A DNA stretch of 8,234 nucleotides from Aquirhabdus sp. (GCA_030151145.1 JASLEL010000323.1:1-8234); one strand, 5' to 3'; positions 1-6,585 are shown, counted from the first letter of the stretch. Notes: generated from the sequence alone by a model not told the origin. Numbers and translations: made by a program.

Positions 1-282
1 CACCTGAATGATGAATTTACCCGAGGCGGTCGGGTCTTGCGGGTCCATGGTCTGGATATCGACTTTACGCTTGGTCATGTGGTTTTCCAGCATGGCGTAG
101 ACGTTTTCGACTTGCAGATCGCTTTCGCCCTTAATCTTGATCTCTTTGGCTTTTTCGTTCAGCTCGATGGTGATGTCGCTGCCACGGAAGTCGAAGCGGG
201 TCTGGATTTCTTTCTGGGTGTTCTGTACGGCGTGATTGACTTCGAAGATTTCGAGTTCGGATACTACGTCAAAAGAAGGCAT
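1..282 (-). CDS. yajQ: YajQ-family nucleotide-binding protein, N-terminal part (gene continues past the left edge)
   Basis: The frame starts at ATG (complement of 280-282) and reads 94 codons to the edge with no stop. It begins MPSFDVVSELEIFEVNHAVQ and continues with a TRFDFRGSD segment and a KIKAESDLQ segment, all characteristic of the YajQ/UPF0234 family. Family members are about 160 residues, so roughly the C-terminal 40% is missing. YajQ proteins are small cytoplasmic proteins with two ferredoxin-like folds. They bind nucleotides and RNA, and a Xanthomonas homologue binds cyclic di-GMP and acts as a transcriptional co-regulator. Which activity applies here cannot be told from the sequence. 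The ribosome-binding site is weak (AGG about nine bases before ATG). The gene is divergent from the rhodanese gene, and an extended -10 promoter at 370-378 probably drives it. Family assignment is confident; function is not. Confidence 0.93.
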   Translation of the reverse strand, partial: MPSFDVVSELEIFEVNHAVQNTQKEIQTRFDFRGSDITIELNEKAKEIKIKGESDLQVENVYAMLENHMTKRKVDIQTMDPQDPTASGKFIIQV

Positions 283-369
283 GGCAATAAACCTGTGAAT
301 TTGTTGGTATGAAGGGTTCTGAATGATGGATCTGTGATCCAAACCGCGTGTCCTGCGGAAAATGGCGCT

Positions 370-378
370 ATTATAACA
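370..378 (-). promoter_or_regulatory. Extended -10 promoter for yajQ
   Basis: The minus strand reads TGTTATAAT, a perfect TATAAT preceded by TG at the extended -10 position. It lies about 90 bases upstream of the yajQ ATG. No -35 element is seen at 16-18 bases, where the sequence is GC-rich, which is typical of extended -10 promoters. A short inverted repeat, GGATC-TGT-GATCC (328-340), falls in the predicted 5' untranslated region. This is motif matching only. Confidence 0.5.
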
Positions 379-477
379 AATCACAGGCGCGCGGGGGCGG
401 ATGATGAACTGCCCAGTTTGTCGTCGGTCTGTGCTGGCGTGCTGTAGATGTTTGATTGCTAAGACAAGGAGATGAGC

Positions 478-807
478 GTGATTCGACACGTGGCCATTAC
501 AGATTTTCCCGCAACCCAAGATCAGCGTCCTGATACGGTGGTGTGGGATGTGCGCGATGCCAAGGCCTATGCCGAAGGTCATATCGAGGGTGCCGTCAAT
601 AAGCCCATCGAGACGCTGGATGCTGCGGTGCTCACGGACATTCCGCCAGGCAAGACCATTCATATCCTCTGTGGCGGTGGAACCAAGGCCGGGCGTGCGG
701 TTGAGCTGCTGGAGTCCATCGATCCATCGCGTGACTATGTGGAGCTGGAGGGTGGTACGCGCGGCGCACGTACCGCAGGTTATCCGATCGTGACTGACGA
801 GCGTTGA
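478..807 (+). CDS. Rhodanese-like domain protein, single domain
   Basis: This is a stand-alone rhodanese-homology domain of 109 residues, a typical size for single-domain forms (GlpE/PspE-like). It shows the early DVRDAKAYAEGHIEGAVN motif and an active-site loop CGGGTKAGRA, whose cysteine is residue 65 and would carry the persulfide. It ends with GG...AGYPI; the tryptophan often found in that last motif is absent. Start choice: AAGGAG at 466-471 directly abuts an ATG at 472, leaving no spacing, but sits an ideal six bases before an in-frame GTG at 478, so GTG is preferred; the ATG start would add two residues. Such proteins move sulfane sulfur (thiosulfate:acceptor sulfurtransferase), but the donor and acceptor are unknown. 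No signal peptide is seen, so it is likely cytoplasmic. The dinB gene starts 27 bases downstream on the same strand, so the two are probably co-transcribed. Confidence 0.88.
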   Translation: MIRHVAITDFPATQDQRPDTVVWDVRDAKAYAEGHIEGAVNKPIETLDAAVLTDIPPGKTIHILCGGGTKAGRAVELLESIDPSRDYVELEGGTRGARTAGYPIVTDER

Positions 808-834
808 TCGTCTGATCTGCCTTTAGAGTCTGCC

Positions 835-1935
835 ATGACGAGCCGTATCATCACGCCGCGCAAGATCATCCATATCGATATGGATGCTTTCTACGCCTCG
901 GTTGAGCAGCGGGATGATGCGGCCTTGCGTGGTAAACCGGTCGTCGTGGCATGGCGCGGTGAGCGTTCGGTGGTGTGTGCGGCGTCCTATGAGGCGCGCA
1001 AATACGGTATCCACTCGGCCATGTCGGCGGTGCGTGCCGAACGGCTGTGTCCAGATGCGATCTTTGTGCCGCCGGACTTCGTCCGCTACAAGGCCGCATC
1101 GCAAGCCATGCGGGCGATCTTGGCGCAGCATACTGACCTGATTGAACCGTTGTCTCTGGATGAGGCTTATCTGGATGTGACCAGTCCCAAGACCGATCTG
1201 GGCTCGGCCACCGCCATCGCGACCCGTATCCGCGCCCAGATCCGTGAGGAGATTAGCCTTACCGCGTCAGCCGGTGTCGCGCCGAATAAACTCCTCGCCA
1301 AGATCGCCTCCGACTGGCGCAAGCCGGATGGGCTATTCGTCATTCGGCCTCAGGAGGTCAATGCGTTCTTGCTGCCGTTACCCGTAGGCAAGATCCATGG
1401 TGTAGGCAAGGTGATGCAGGCCAAGCTGGCCCAGATGGGGATCCAGACGGTGGCGGATTTGCGTACGCTCGATGTACGCGTGCTGGAGCAGTATTTCGGG
1501 CGCTTTGGCCGGCGGCTCTATGATTGCGCGCGGGGCATTGATGAGCGTCCTGTGCAGCCCAATCAACCCGTGCAGTCGATCTCGTCCGAAGATACCTTTC
1601 CGCAGGATGTGCTGATCACAGCGCTTGCTCCCATGATCCAGCGGTTGGCAACCAAGACATGGCATGCGACGCGCAAGACCACACGCACGGCGCGTACTGT
1701 GGTACTCAAACTGAAGACTGCCGATTTCCACATCATTACGCGCAGCTATACGCCGCAACAGGGCTGGATTACGAGCGAGGAAGAGTTGACACGCATTGCA
1801 CTGGCGCTCTGCCAGCGCGTCGATCTGCCTGAAACGACACGCTATCGGCTGGTGGGGGTGGGATTGTCGGGCTTTGCCGATGATGTGCCTGCGCAAGTGC
1901 AGGGCGATCTGTTTGGAATGGATGATCTCTCGTGA
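835..1935 (+). CDS. dinB: DNA polymerase IV (Y-family translesion polymerase)
   Basis: The 366-residue protein is close to the usual 350-360 for Pol IV. Catalytic metal ligands are visible: D15 in HIDMDAFYASVE, and D109-E110 in PLSLDEAYLDVT. The steric-gate aromatic residue excluding ribonucleotides should be Y20. The finger/palm motif SAGVAPNKLLAKIASDWRKPDG covers about 145-166, a helix-hairpin-helix (VGKIHGVGKVMQAKL) about 184-198, and the little-finger domain about 245-350. The C-terminus carries QGDLF (356-360), a good match to the beta-clamp binding motif QxxLF, so polymerase and clamp interaction should both be intact. Pol IV extends primers past damaged or misaligned template bases at low fidelity. 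It probably shares a transcript with the rhodanese gene. I see no CTGT-N8-ACAG LexA box upstream, so SOS control is not supported here. The start ATG has only a weak ribosome-binding site, which fits translation following the upstream gene. Confidence 0.97.
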   Translation: MTSRIITPRKIIHIDMDAFYASVEQRDDAALRGKPVVVAWRGERSVVCAASYEARKYGIHSAMSAVRAERLCPDAIFVPPDFVRYKAASQAMRAILAQHTDLIEPLSLDEAYLDVTSPKTDLGSATAIATRIRAQIREEISLTASAGVAPNKLLAKIASDWRKPDGLFVIRPQEVNAFLLPLPVGKIHGVGKVMQAKLAQMGIQTVADLRTLDVRVLEQYFGRFGRRLYDCARGIDERPVQPNQPVQSISSEDTFPQDVLITALAPMIQRLATKTWHATRKTTRTARTVVLKLKTADFHIITRSYTPQQGWITSEEELTRIALALCQRVDLPETTRYRLVGVGLSGFADDVPAQVQGDLFGMDDLS

Positions 1936-1953
1936 TCAACGTGGATTTGATCA
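1933..1953. repeat. Inverted repeat at the dinB stop codon, possible weak hairpin
   Basis: TGATCAA (1933-1939) and TTGATCA (1947-1953) form perfect 7-base arms around a 7-base loop. The left arm includes the dinB stop codon. It lies in the 31-base gap between convergent genes, where a terminator would be expected, but the stem is AT-rich and has no T-tract, so it would be a poor intrinsic terminator. Confidence 0.35.
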
Positions 1954-1966
1954 GCACAAGCTGACG

Positions 1967-2317
1967 CTACCACTGGCGGAAGATGACGCAGACATCCGTC
2001 TCATCCAAGACGGCGAATTCGGTGGCACCCCAGAGTTTCTTGGTGACCTGCCTGCCATTGGGGTGCAGGATATGCGGGGCGCGGGCGGTGATCTCTTCAT
2101 ATAGCATGTGGATATGATCGGTCTCGATGGTCAGCTCCGGGCGGTCTTTTGCTGCAAACTCTGCACTCTGGACGAGATAGAGTTTGACACCGTCGCGCTC
2201 AATGACAGCGAGCGTGTCGTCCTGATATCTGAGCGTAAAATTTAAGTGCTGGACGAAGAAGCGCAGACCATCTGTGATCTGGGCGTAGAAGATTTTGGGG
2301 ATGACCTGACGCATCAT
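1967..2317 (-). CDS. VOC (glyoxalase/bleomycin-resistance fold) family protein
   Basis: This is a protein of about 116 residues with the single-module pattern of the vicinal oxygen chelate superfamily: an N-terminal strand and helix (PKIFYAQITDGLRFFVQHLNF), a middle strand (GVKLYLVQS), then a second half with a helix (HIHMLYEEI) and a closing GATEFAVLDETDVCVIFRQW segment. VOC proteins include glyoxalases, dioxygenases, epimerases and antibiotic-binding proteins, and the fold alone does not reveal the substrate. Candidate metal ligands cannot be assigned safely by eye. Start choice: two adjacent ATG codons (2315-2317 and 2312-2314) precede the conserved part. A longer frame from TTG at 2380 is rejected because that TTG is the -35 box of the likely promoter. 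The gene is convergent with dinB and divergent from the flavin-reductase gene, whose start is 141 bases away. Reduction of a flavin and a VOC enzyme could be linked, but that is speculation. Confidence 0.78.
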   Translation of the reverse strand: MMRQVIPKIFYAQITDGLRFFVQHLNFTLRYQDDTLAVIERDGVKLYLVQSAEFAAKDRPELTIETDHIHMLYEEITARAPHILHPNGRQVTKKLWGATEFAVLDETDVCVIFRQW

Positions 2318-2351
2318 GATGCATATCCATGTCGGGGCGATTAAGGATTTG

Positions 2352-2380
2352 ACATTAGGATATGGATGCGTGGGCGTCAA
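2352..2380 (-). promoter_or_regulatory. Candidate sigma-70 promoter for the VOC gene
   Basis: On the minus strand TTGACG (2380-2375) is followed after 17 bases by TAATGT (2357-2352). The -35 is strong and the -10 is moderate, with three of six bases matching. It would give a 5' untranslated region of about 25-30 bases before the ATG pair at 2317/2314. There is only a poor Shine-Dalgarno (GGA eight bases before the first ATG). Confidence 0.45.
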
Positions 2381-2428
2381 GGGCGAATATGCGCATGTGA
2401 TGCGTGCGCTGCTTTTTACTTTAATTCA

Positions 2429-2434
2429 TATGAT
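2429..2434 (+). promoter_or_regulatory. Candidate -10 element for the flavin-reductase gene
   Basis: TATGAT matches the -10 consensus at five of six positions and lies 25 bases before the ATG at 2459. No convincing -35 is present at 16-18 bases upstream, where the sequence is GCGCTG-like, so an activator or another promoter may be needed. It is a tentative single-box call. Confidence 0.3.
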
Positions 2435-2458
2435 ACAACGCAACACAGCGAGATACCG

Positions 2459-3055
2459 ATGACCGACTTTATTGCGCCAGTTCCTTTAGACAAAGCCTAT
2501 CGTTTGCTCAATCACGGCCCGACCGTGCTGGTCTCGGCACAGCATGACGGCAGTACCAATGTCATGGCGGCTGCATGGGCGTGTGCGCTGGACTTTGCGC
2601 CACCTAAGCTAACCGTCGTGCTGGACAAGGCGACGCGTACGCGCGCGCTCGTCGAGCAGGCCCAGACCTTTGTGATCCAGATCCCGACGGCGGCGCAGGT
2701 ACAGCTCACCTATGATGTCGGTCATCTGAGTCAGCTGGATACCCCGGATAAGCTGGCACGCTGTGGGGTGCATCTGCTGGATATCGCAGGTCCAGATGTG
2801 CCTCTGGTGGCAGGCTGTGCGGCATGGATGCTGTGCAAGGTCATTCCTGAGCCACATAACCAGTCTGTCTATGATCTGTTTATTGGCGAGATCACGGCGG
2901 CGTGGGCAGATACGCGGGTGTTTCGTGATGGACACTGGCTGTTTGAGCAGGCGGACCCGGCACTGCGTACTTTGCACTATATTGCCGGAGGGCATTTTTA
3001 TGCCATCGGCGAGGCGCTGGATGCCGTCGAAGACATCGGAGAGGACAATCATTGA
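2459..3055 (+). CDS. Flavin reductase-like / FMN-binding split-barrel family protein
   Basis: The 198-residue protein has the shape of the flavin reductase-like (DIM6/NTAB) family. Its N-terminal region contains HGPTVLVSAQHDGSTNVMAA followed by WACALDFAPPKLTVVLDKAT and RALVEQAQTFVIQIP. This is the usual order of FMN-contacting strands in this split beta-barrel fold. The end (HYIAGGHFYAIGEAL) also fits. These proteins bind FMN and often act as NAD(P)H:flavin oxidoreductases supplying reduced flavin to a partner oxygenase; some only bind FMN. No partner monooxygenase is visible in the window. The ATG at 2459 is chosen because homology begins there; upstream codons of the same open frame are unlike the family, and the upstream -10-like TATGAT would lie inside them. 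It is probably cytoplasmic, as no signal peptide or membrane segment is present. Confidence 0.85.
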   Translation: MTDFIAPVPLDKAYRLLNHGPTVLVSAQHDGSTNVMAAAWACALDFAPPKLTVVLDKATRTRALVEQAQTFVIQIPTAAQVQLTYDVGHLSQLDTPDKLARCGVHLLDIAGPDVPLVAGCAAWMLCKVIPEPHNQSVYDLFIGEITAAWADTRVFRDGHWLFEQADPALRTLHYIAGGHFYAIGEALDAVEDIGEDNH

Positions 3056-3234
3056 TGCTGACTCGCCAAGCCAGTTTATGGTGCAGGAAAATCCATAAGA
3101 ATAGGTTCTGGTTCAATGACAGTTCCTGCATTGTCAAAGACCCTCAATAGGGGTAGCCTAGGTTACAGATAGGCGTGTTTGCGCGTCTCACGGCATGGAT
3201 CGCCGTAGAGCAAATCTATAAAGAGGGCATCACA

Positions 3235-3531
3235 GTGGCCATACCAGAAAAAGTCGAGATCCCACTCGCCGAGATTCAAACCGTGGAGCGGTTGCATCTG
3301 TTGCTACAGCAAAAGCTGGGCTTGCCTGAAAGCTATGGTCAGAACTGGGATGCGTTTTGGGATTGCCTGAACGATCAGGCGCTGTGTCATATGCCCAGTG
3401 TGTTGGTGCTATCAGGATGGTCGCATCTGGTACGGACGCTGCCACAAGACGCCAAGCAATTGAGACAATGTCTGGATGACTGGTCTACGGCATGTCCTGA
3501 GGATGCGTCGCGGATTATTTATATGTTTTAA
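3235..3531 (+). CDS. Barstar-family (ribonuclease inhibitor) protein
   Basis: With start GTG at 3235 the protein has 98 residues, close to the 90 of Bacillus barstar. The signature LPESYGQNWDAFWDCL (30-45) aligns with barstar LPEYYGENLDALWDCL. The barnase-contacting residues D35, W38 and D39 correspond to D39, W42 and D43 here, while barstar Y29 is replaced by S33. A glutamate equivalent to E76 is not obvious. The start rests on AGAGGG (3222-3227), seven bases before GTG. A farther GTG at 3175 would add 20 unconserved residues. Barstar binds barnase-type secreted RNases tightly in the cytoplasm and blocks the active site. No ribonuclease gene is visible nearby, so this is an orphan within the window; chromosomal barstar-like proteins without adjacent barnase are common and their targets mostly unknown. 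Confidence 0.88.
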   Translation: MAIPEKVEIPLAEIQTVERLHLLLQQKLGLPESYGQNWDAFWDCLNDQALCHMPSVLVLSGWSHLVRTLPQDAKQLRQCLDDWSTACPEDASRIIYMF

Positions 3532-3561
3532 TCCAGCATATACATCGTCGAGATCAAGTAT

Positions 3562-3586
3562 AAACGCACTTCTGGTCAGTGCGTTT
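3562..3586. terminator. Hairpin between convergent barstar and hydrolase genes, possible bidirectional terminator
   Basis: AAACGCACT (3562-3570) and AGTGCGTTT (3578-3586) are perfect 9-base arms around a 7-base loop. The A3/T3 ends would give short U-tracts on both strands. It sits 30 bases after the barstar stop and about 37 bases after the hydrolase stop on the other strand, the expected place for a shared terminator. The T-tract is short, so efficiency is uncertain. Confidence 0.5.
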
Positions 3587-3623
3587 GAGGCTCCCCTTGT
3601 CTAGATACTGACTACACCTTACC

Positions 3624-4511
3624 TTAGACGGGCAGTGCGGCCTTGGGTACTTTGACACGTGTGGTGAGCGTTCCTGTATCTCCAAATAACTTCAGACGAT
3701 ACTCGGCCTCCAGCGCGTCAGTATTCATGTTTTCCGGGCTGAAATCCCTGAGCATGATGTCCAGCATCCCCGTAAAGGCACGGGTCAAGATCCCCAGACG
3801 GTCGATCCCACCAAAGGCCACATAAATCGCCTCACGCAATTCGCTCAGCGTGAATGAGATATCCTTGCGTGCCAGCATCTTAAACCAGTACTCAAACATG
3901 ATCGGCGCAATGTCGCGGGTCACACGCAGGAGTGCTCGCGTGCGCCGCATCTGGCTATTGGCACCCACCGCATTCAGCACATCAAACGCGACCGACTTAT
4001 GCTCCAGCTCCTCCAGTGCGTGCCACTCCCACAGGTTTTTGGTCTGCTGTGAGGTTTTCTCCTGAATAAAGGCATCGGTCAGGAGTAGCTTGGCAAGGTT
4101 TGCCGTCAGATGCTCAGAGACCACCGTGCAGGCCAGTTGATCCTTTGGCGACAGCTTACGCAGCAGGTCGAGTCGGGCTTTGGTCTTGGCCTCGATCTCG
4201 GTCACTTCGGGATAGCCGAGATGGATCAGTAGGGTGTTGAGCGATTTATGCTCACGACTGTGAAAGGCTTCCTGAGCAATGAAGGCGCGGATATCGGCCA
4301 ATAACGCTTCATCCGTGATCTGATCACGAAAATACCGCACGCTCTCGATAAAGAACAGCTCACCCGGTGGAAACATGGCTGACATCACCACAAACAGCGC
4401 CGTGACCACCGGATTGTGATCATGAAAAAAATACGGTTCATGCAGATCGTGCGGGATTGAGACGTCTCGACGGATGATTTTGTCGGTCGCAGTGATTGGT
4501 AAGCGGGTCAT
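3624..4511 (-). CDS. Predicted metal-dependent hydrolase, PF10118-type ferritin-like protein
   Basis: The protein has 295 residues from the ATG at 4511. It resembles the 'predicted metal-dependent hydrolase' family (PF10118), helical proteins rich in paired Glu/His motifs. Visible candidate ligands are E51 and E56, QEAFHSREH (E81, H84, E87, H88), SEH (E133, H134) and LEELEHKSVAFDV (E167, E168, E170, H171). The ExxH repetition suggests a ferritin-like di-iron or di-metal centre. That is an inference, and the substrate is unknown. A start 16 codons upstream (4559) is in frame. The inner ATG is preferred because GGAGAGAGAA gives an ideal Shine-Dalgarno six bases before it, and the extra codons would run through the repeat elements of the control region. 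It is divergent from the TetR gene, which is the obvious candidate regulator. No signal peptide or convincing membrane span is seen. Confidence 0.82.
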   Translation of the reverse strand: MTRLPITATDKIIRRDVSIPHDLHEPYFFHDHNPVVTALFVVMSAMFPPGELFFIESVRYFRDQITDEALLADIRAFIAQEAFHSREHKSLNTLLIHLGYPEVTEIEAKTKARLDLLRKLSPKDQLACTVVSEHLTANLAKLLLTDAFIQEKTSQQTKNLWEWHALEELEHKSVAFDVLNAVGANSQMRRTRALLRVTRDIAPIMFEYWFKMLARKDISFTLSELREAIYVAFGGIDRLGILTRAFTGMLDIMLRDFSPENMNTDALEAEYRLKLFGDTGTLTTRVKVPKAALPV

Positions 4512-4536
4512 TTCTCTCTCCAGATACACACATAAG

Positions 4537-4565
4537 TTGACCAGTGATTGATCAGTCATTAAAAT
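4537..4565 (+). promoter_or_regulatory. Sigma-70 promoter for the TetR gene
   Basis: TTGACC (4537-4542) is separated by exactly 17 bases from TAAAAT (4560-4565). Each box matches consensus at five of six positions and the spacing is optimal. The transcription start would fall near 4572, leaving an AT-rich leader of about 47 bases before the ATG at 4619. Three copies of a 12-base motif overlap the -35, the spacer and the -10/start region. Confidence 0.65.
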
Positions 4566-4576
4566 TTATCAGTGAA
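4537..4576. promoter_or_regulatory. Three direct repeats of a TTGAYCAGTSAT-like motif, candidate TetR operator
   Basis: The copies are TTGACCAGTGAT (4537-4548), TTGATCAGTCAT (4548-4559) and TTTATCAGTGAA (4565-4576), offset by 11 and 17 bases. They share the core A-Y-C-A-G-T. They sit exactly on the tetR promoter and in the 5' region of the divergent hydrolase gene. TetR-family dimers usually bind palindromes; TGACCA...TGATCA within copies one and two can also be read as an imperfect inverted pair. A role as operator is inferred from position. Confidence 0.5.
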
Positions 4577-4618
4577 TCTATACGGAAAAAAGCCGGATTT
4601 TTTGGCTGAAAATTTAAT

Positions 4619-5242
4619 ATGAAAAATATAAGAAAACCAAAGCAAAGCCGCTCAATCAATACGGTTGAATCGATCATTGATGCCGGATTTATAGCGGTAA
4701 GTCGTTATGGGCTGGACCATACGACGGTGATCAAGGTCTGTGATCTGGCGGGTGTCGGGTCGGGGACGTTTTATGAGTATTTTAAAAATAAAGACACGTT
4801 ATACATCGAGATGCATCAGCACTTTGTCTCGGAGTCGGCGCGGCTGATCCATGAGATCATCCCTGAGGTGGTGATGCTGAAGATCCCGGATGCGATACGG
4901 CTGATCTTTGTGCGGCTCGGTGAGATGCTGGTCCGTGATCAGAATAAATATTTCTATTGGCTCAGTGTCTGCGGCAAATTCAATACCGAAGAGAGTCAGG
5001 TGCGGGCGGTCAAGGCCATCAATACGCTGGCGATCGAATATGCCGTCAAGCATCCCGAAGTGCTGAAGATCCGCGACTTAAGGCTGATGGTCTATATCCT
5101 GATCAATGCCAGTCTGGCGCTGACTATGAATTATTTCGCGGCCAAAAATAAGAGTTTTGCGTTTGAAGAGCTGGTCGAGTGCCTGATCCGACTGACGATG
5201 TCCTATATCGATGATGCACGTAATCAGCTACACATCACGTAG
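4619..5242 (+). CDS. TetR/AcrR-family transcriptional regulator
   Basis: At 207 residues this is a normal TetR length. The N-terminal helix-turn-helix is clear: TVESIIDAGFIAVSRYGLDH leads into TTVIKVCDLAGVGSGTFYEYF (recognition helix about residues 45-55) and then KNKDTLYIEMHQHF. The C-terminal ligand-binding half has no recognised effector. The start ATG has no Shine-Dalgarno (AAAATTTAAT precedes it), but it lies just ahead of the basic N-terminus KNIRKPKQSRS usual for the family. The gene is divergent from the ferritin-like hydrolase and shares 107 bases of control region with it. TetR regulators in this arrangement usually repress the divergent gene and often themselves until a small ligand binds. 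The three repeats on the promoter fit that, though neither target nor ligand is proven. Confidence 0.93.
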   Translation: MKNIRKPKQSRSINTVESIIDAGFIAVSRYGLDHTTVIKVCDLAGVGSGTFYEYFKNKDTLYIEMHQHFVSESARLIHEIIPEVVMLKIPDAIRLIFVRLGEMLVRDQNKYFYWLSVCGKFNTEESQVRAVKAINTLAIEYAVKHPEVLKIRDLRLMVYILINASLALTMNYFAAKNKSFAFEELVECLIRLTMSYIDDARNQLHIT

Positions 5243-5269
5243 AGGACAGCGCCCGAAAACTGGAAATAA

Positions 5270-5294
5270 AAAAGCGTGCCCATGGCACGCTTTT
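5270..5294. terminator. Bidirectional intrinsic terminator between tetR and rho
   Basis: AAAAGCGTGCC (5270-5280) and GGCACGCTTTT (5284-5294) are perfect 11-base arms around a CAT triloop, with A-runs and T-runs on both sides giving U-tracts in either direction. It lies 27 bases after the TetR stop and 19 bases after the rho stop on the other strand, so it should end both convergent transcripts. Confidence 0.9.
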
Positions 5295-5313
5295 CTTTGA
5301 CAGCGGAGTGCGA

Positions 5314-6585
5314 TCAGGTCGCGGCGGATTTCTTCTTCATTTGATCAAAGAATTCGTCGTTGGTCTTGGTGTCTTTCATACGGTCGAGCAGGAACTCGAT
5401 GGCTTGCAGCTCGTCCATCGGATGCAGCAGCTTGCGCAGAATCCAGACTTTACGCAGTGCATCTTCGTCCATCAGGCGCTCTTCGCGACGGGTACCGGAT
5501 TTCTTGATGTTGAGGGCCGGGAAGACGCGCTTCTCGGCGATACGGCGCTCAAGGTTGATTTCCTGATTACCAGTCCCTTTGAATTCTTCAAAGATCACCT
5601 CGTCCATCTTCGAGCCAGTCTCGATCAGCGCGGTACTGATGATGGTCAGCGAGCCGCCTTCCTCGATGTTACGCGCCGCACCGAAGAAGCGCTTTGGACG
5701 CTCCAGTGCATGTGCATCCACACCACCGGTCAGGACTTTACCTGACGAGGGGATCACGGTGTTGTAGGCGCGGGCGAGGCGGGTGATGGAGTCGAGCAGG
5801 ATGACGACGTCTTTCTTGTGTTCGACCAGGCGCTTGGCTTTCTCGATCACCATCTCGGCGACCTGCACGTGACGGGCTGGCGGCTCATCGAAGGTCGATG
5901 CCACGACTTCGCCCTTCACGGTGCGCTGCATTTCGGTGACTTCTTCAGGACGTTCGTCGATCAGGAGTACGATCAGGTAGGCTTCAGGGGTGTTGCGGGT
6001 GATCGACTGGGCGATGGTTTGCAGCAGCATGGTCTTACCGGCTTTGGGCGGTGCGACGATGATTGAGCGCTGGCCTTTGCCGATCGGGGCCATGAGGTCG
6101 ATGACACGACCGGTCAGGTCTTCGGTGGTGCCGTTACCCAGCTCCATGGTCATCATCTTGGTCGGGAACAGCGGTGTCAGGTTTTCAAACAGAATCTTGT
6201 TGCGGGCGCTATCAGGCGAATCGTAATTGATCTGGTTGACTTTCAGCAGGGCAAAGTAGCGCTCACCTTCTTTGGGCGGGCGGATGGTGCCGTGGATGGT
6301 GTCGCCGGTACGCAGGTTAAAGCGGCGAATCTGGCTGGGGCTGACGTAGATGTCGTCAGGGCCGGCGAGGTAGGAGCCTTCAGCCGAGCGCAGGAAGCCA
6401 AAGCCGTCGCTCAGGATTTCGAGCACGCCGTCGCCAAAAATCTCGTCGCCGTTCATGGCATGGCGCTTGAGAAGCGCGAAGATGATGTCCTGTTTACGGT
6501 TGCGGGCCATGTTTTCGAGGCCGTTTTGGTCAGCGACCTGAACGAGTTCGCCGACTGGCTTTTTCTTGAGTTCTGTGAGATTCAT
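5314..6585 (-). CDS. rho: Transcription termination factor Rho
   Basis: The protein has 423 residues from ATG at 6585, against 419 in Escherichia coli, beginning MNLTELKKKPVGELVQ as in other Rho proteins. Visible parts are the N-terminal helix bundle (1-47), the RNA-binding cold-shock-like domain with RNP1 DGFGFLR (60-66), Walker A APPKAGKT (178-185), Walker B VVILLDS with D265, the Q-loop around SGKVLTGGVD (281-290) and the R-loop near TGSKMDE (323-329). All appear intact. Rho is a hexameric RNA-dependent ATPase that loads on C-rich, unstructured RNA (rut sites) and ends transcription. The in-frame TTG 33 codons upstream is rejected because the extra segment is unlike Rho. No Shine-Dalgarno precedes the ATG. 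A strong promoter about 880 bases upstream and a C-rich leader suggest autogenous control. The transcript ends at the hairpin shared with the TetR gene. Confidence 0.98.
   Translation of the reverse strand: MNLTELKKKPVGELVQVADQNGLENMARNRKQDIIFALLKRHAMNGDEIFGDGVLEILSDGFGFLRSAEGSYLAGPDDIYVSPSQIRRFNLRTGDTIHGTIRPPKEGERYFALLKVNQINYDSPDSARNKILFENLTPLFPTKMMTMELGNGTTEDLTGRVIDLMAPIGKGQRSIIVAPPKAGKTMLLQTIAQSITRNTPEAYLIVLLIDERPEEVTEMQRTVKGEVVASTFDEPPARHVQVAEMVIEKAKRLVEHKKDVVILLDSITRLARAYNTVIPSSGKVLTGGVDAHALERPKRFFGAARNIEEGGSLTIISTALIETGSKMDEVIFEEFKGTGNQEINLERRIAEKRVFPALNIKKSGTRREERLMDEDALRKVWILRKLLHPMDELQAIEFLLDRMKDTKTNDEFFDQMKKKSAAT

Noticed and set aside
420..471. SOS (LexA) box upstream of the rhodanese-dinB unit
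   Set aside because: CTGT occurs twice, but as direct copies rather than CTGT-N8-ACAG, so it is not a LexA site of the E. coli type.
2318..2380. TTG start for the VOC protein
   Set aside because: The TTG is part of a TTGACG -35 box and the added residues are not family-like.
4512..4559. Longer start for the metal-dependent hydrolase
   Set aside because: The inner ATG has an ideal GGAG; the extension encodes the repeat region of the tetR promoter.
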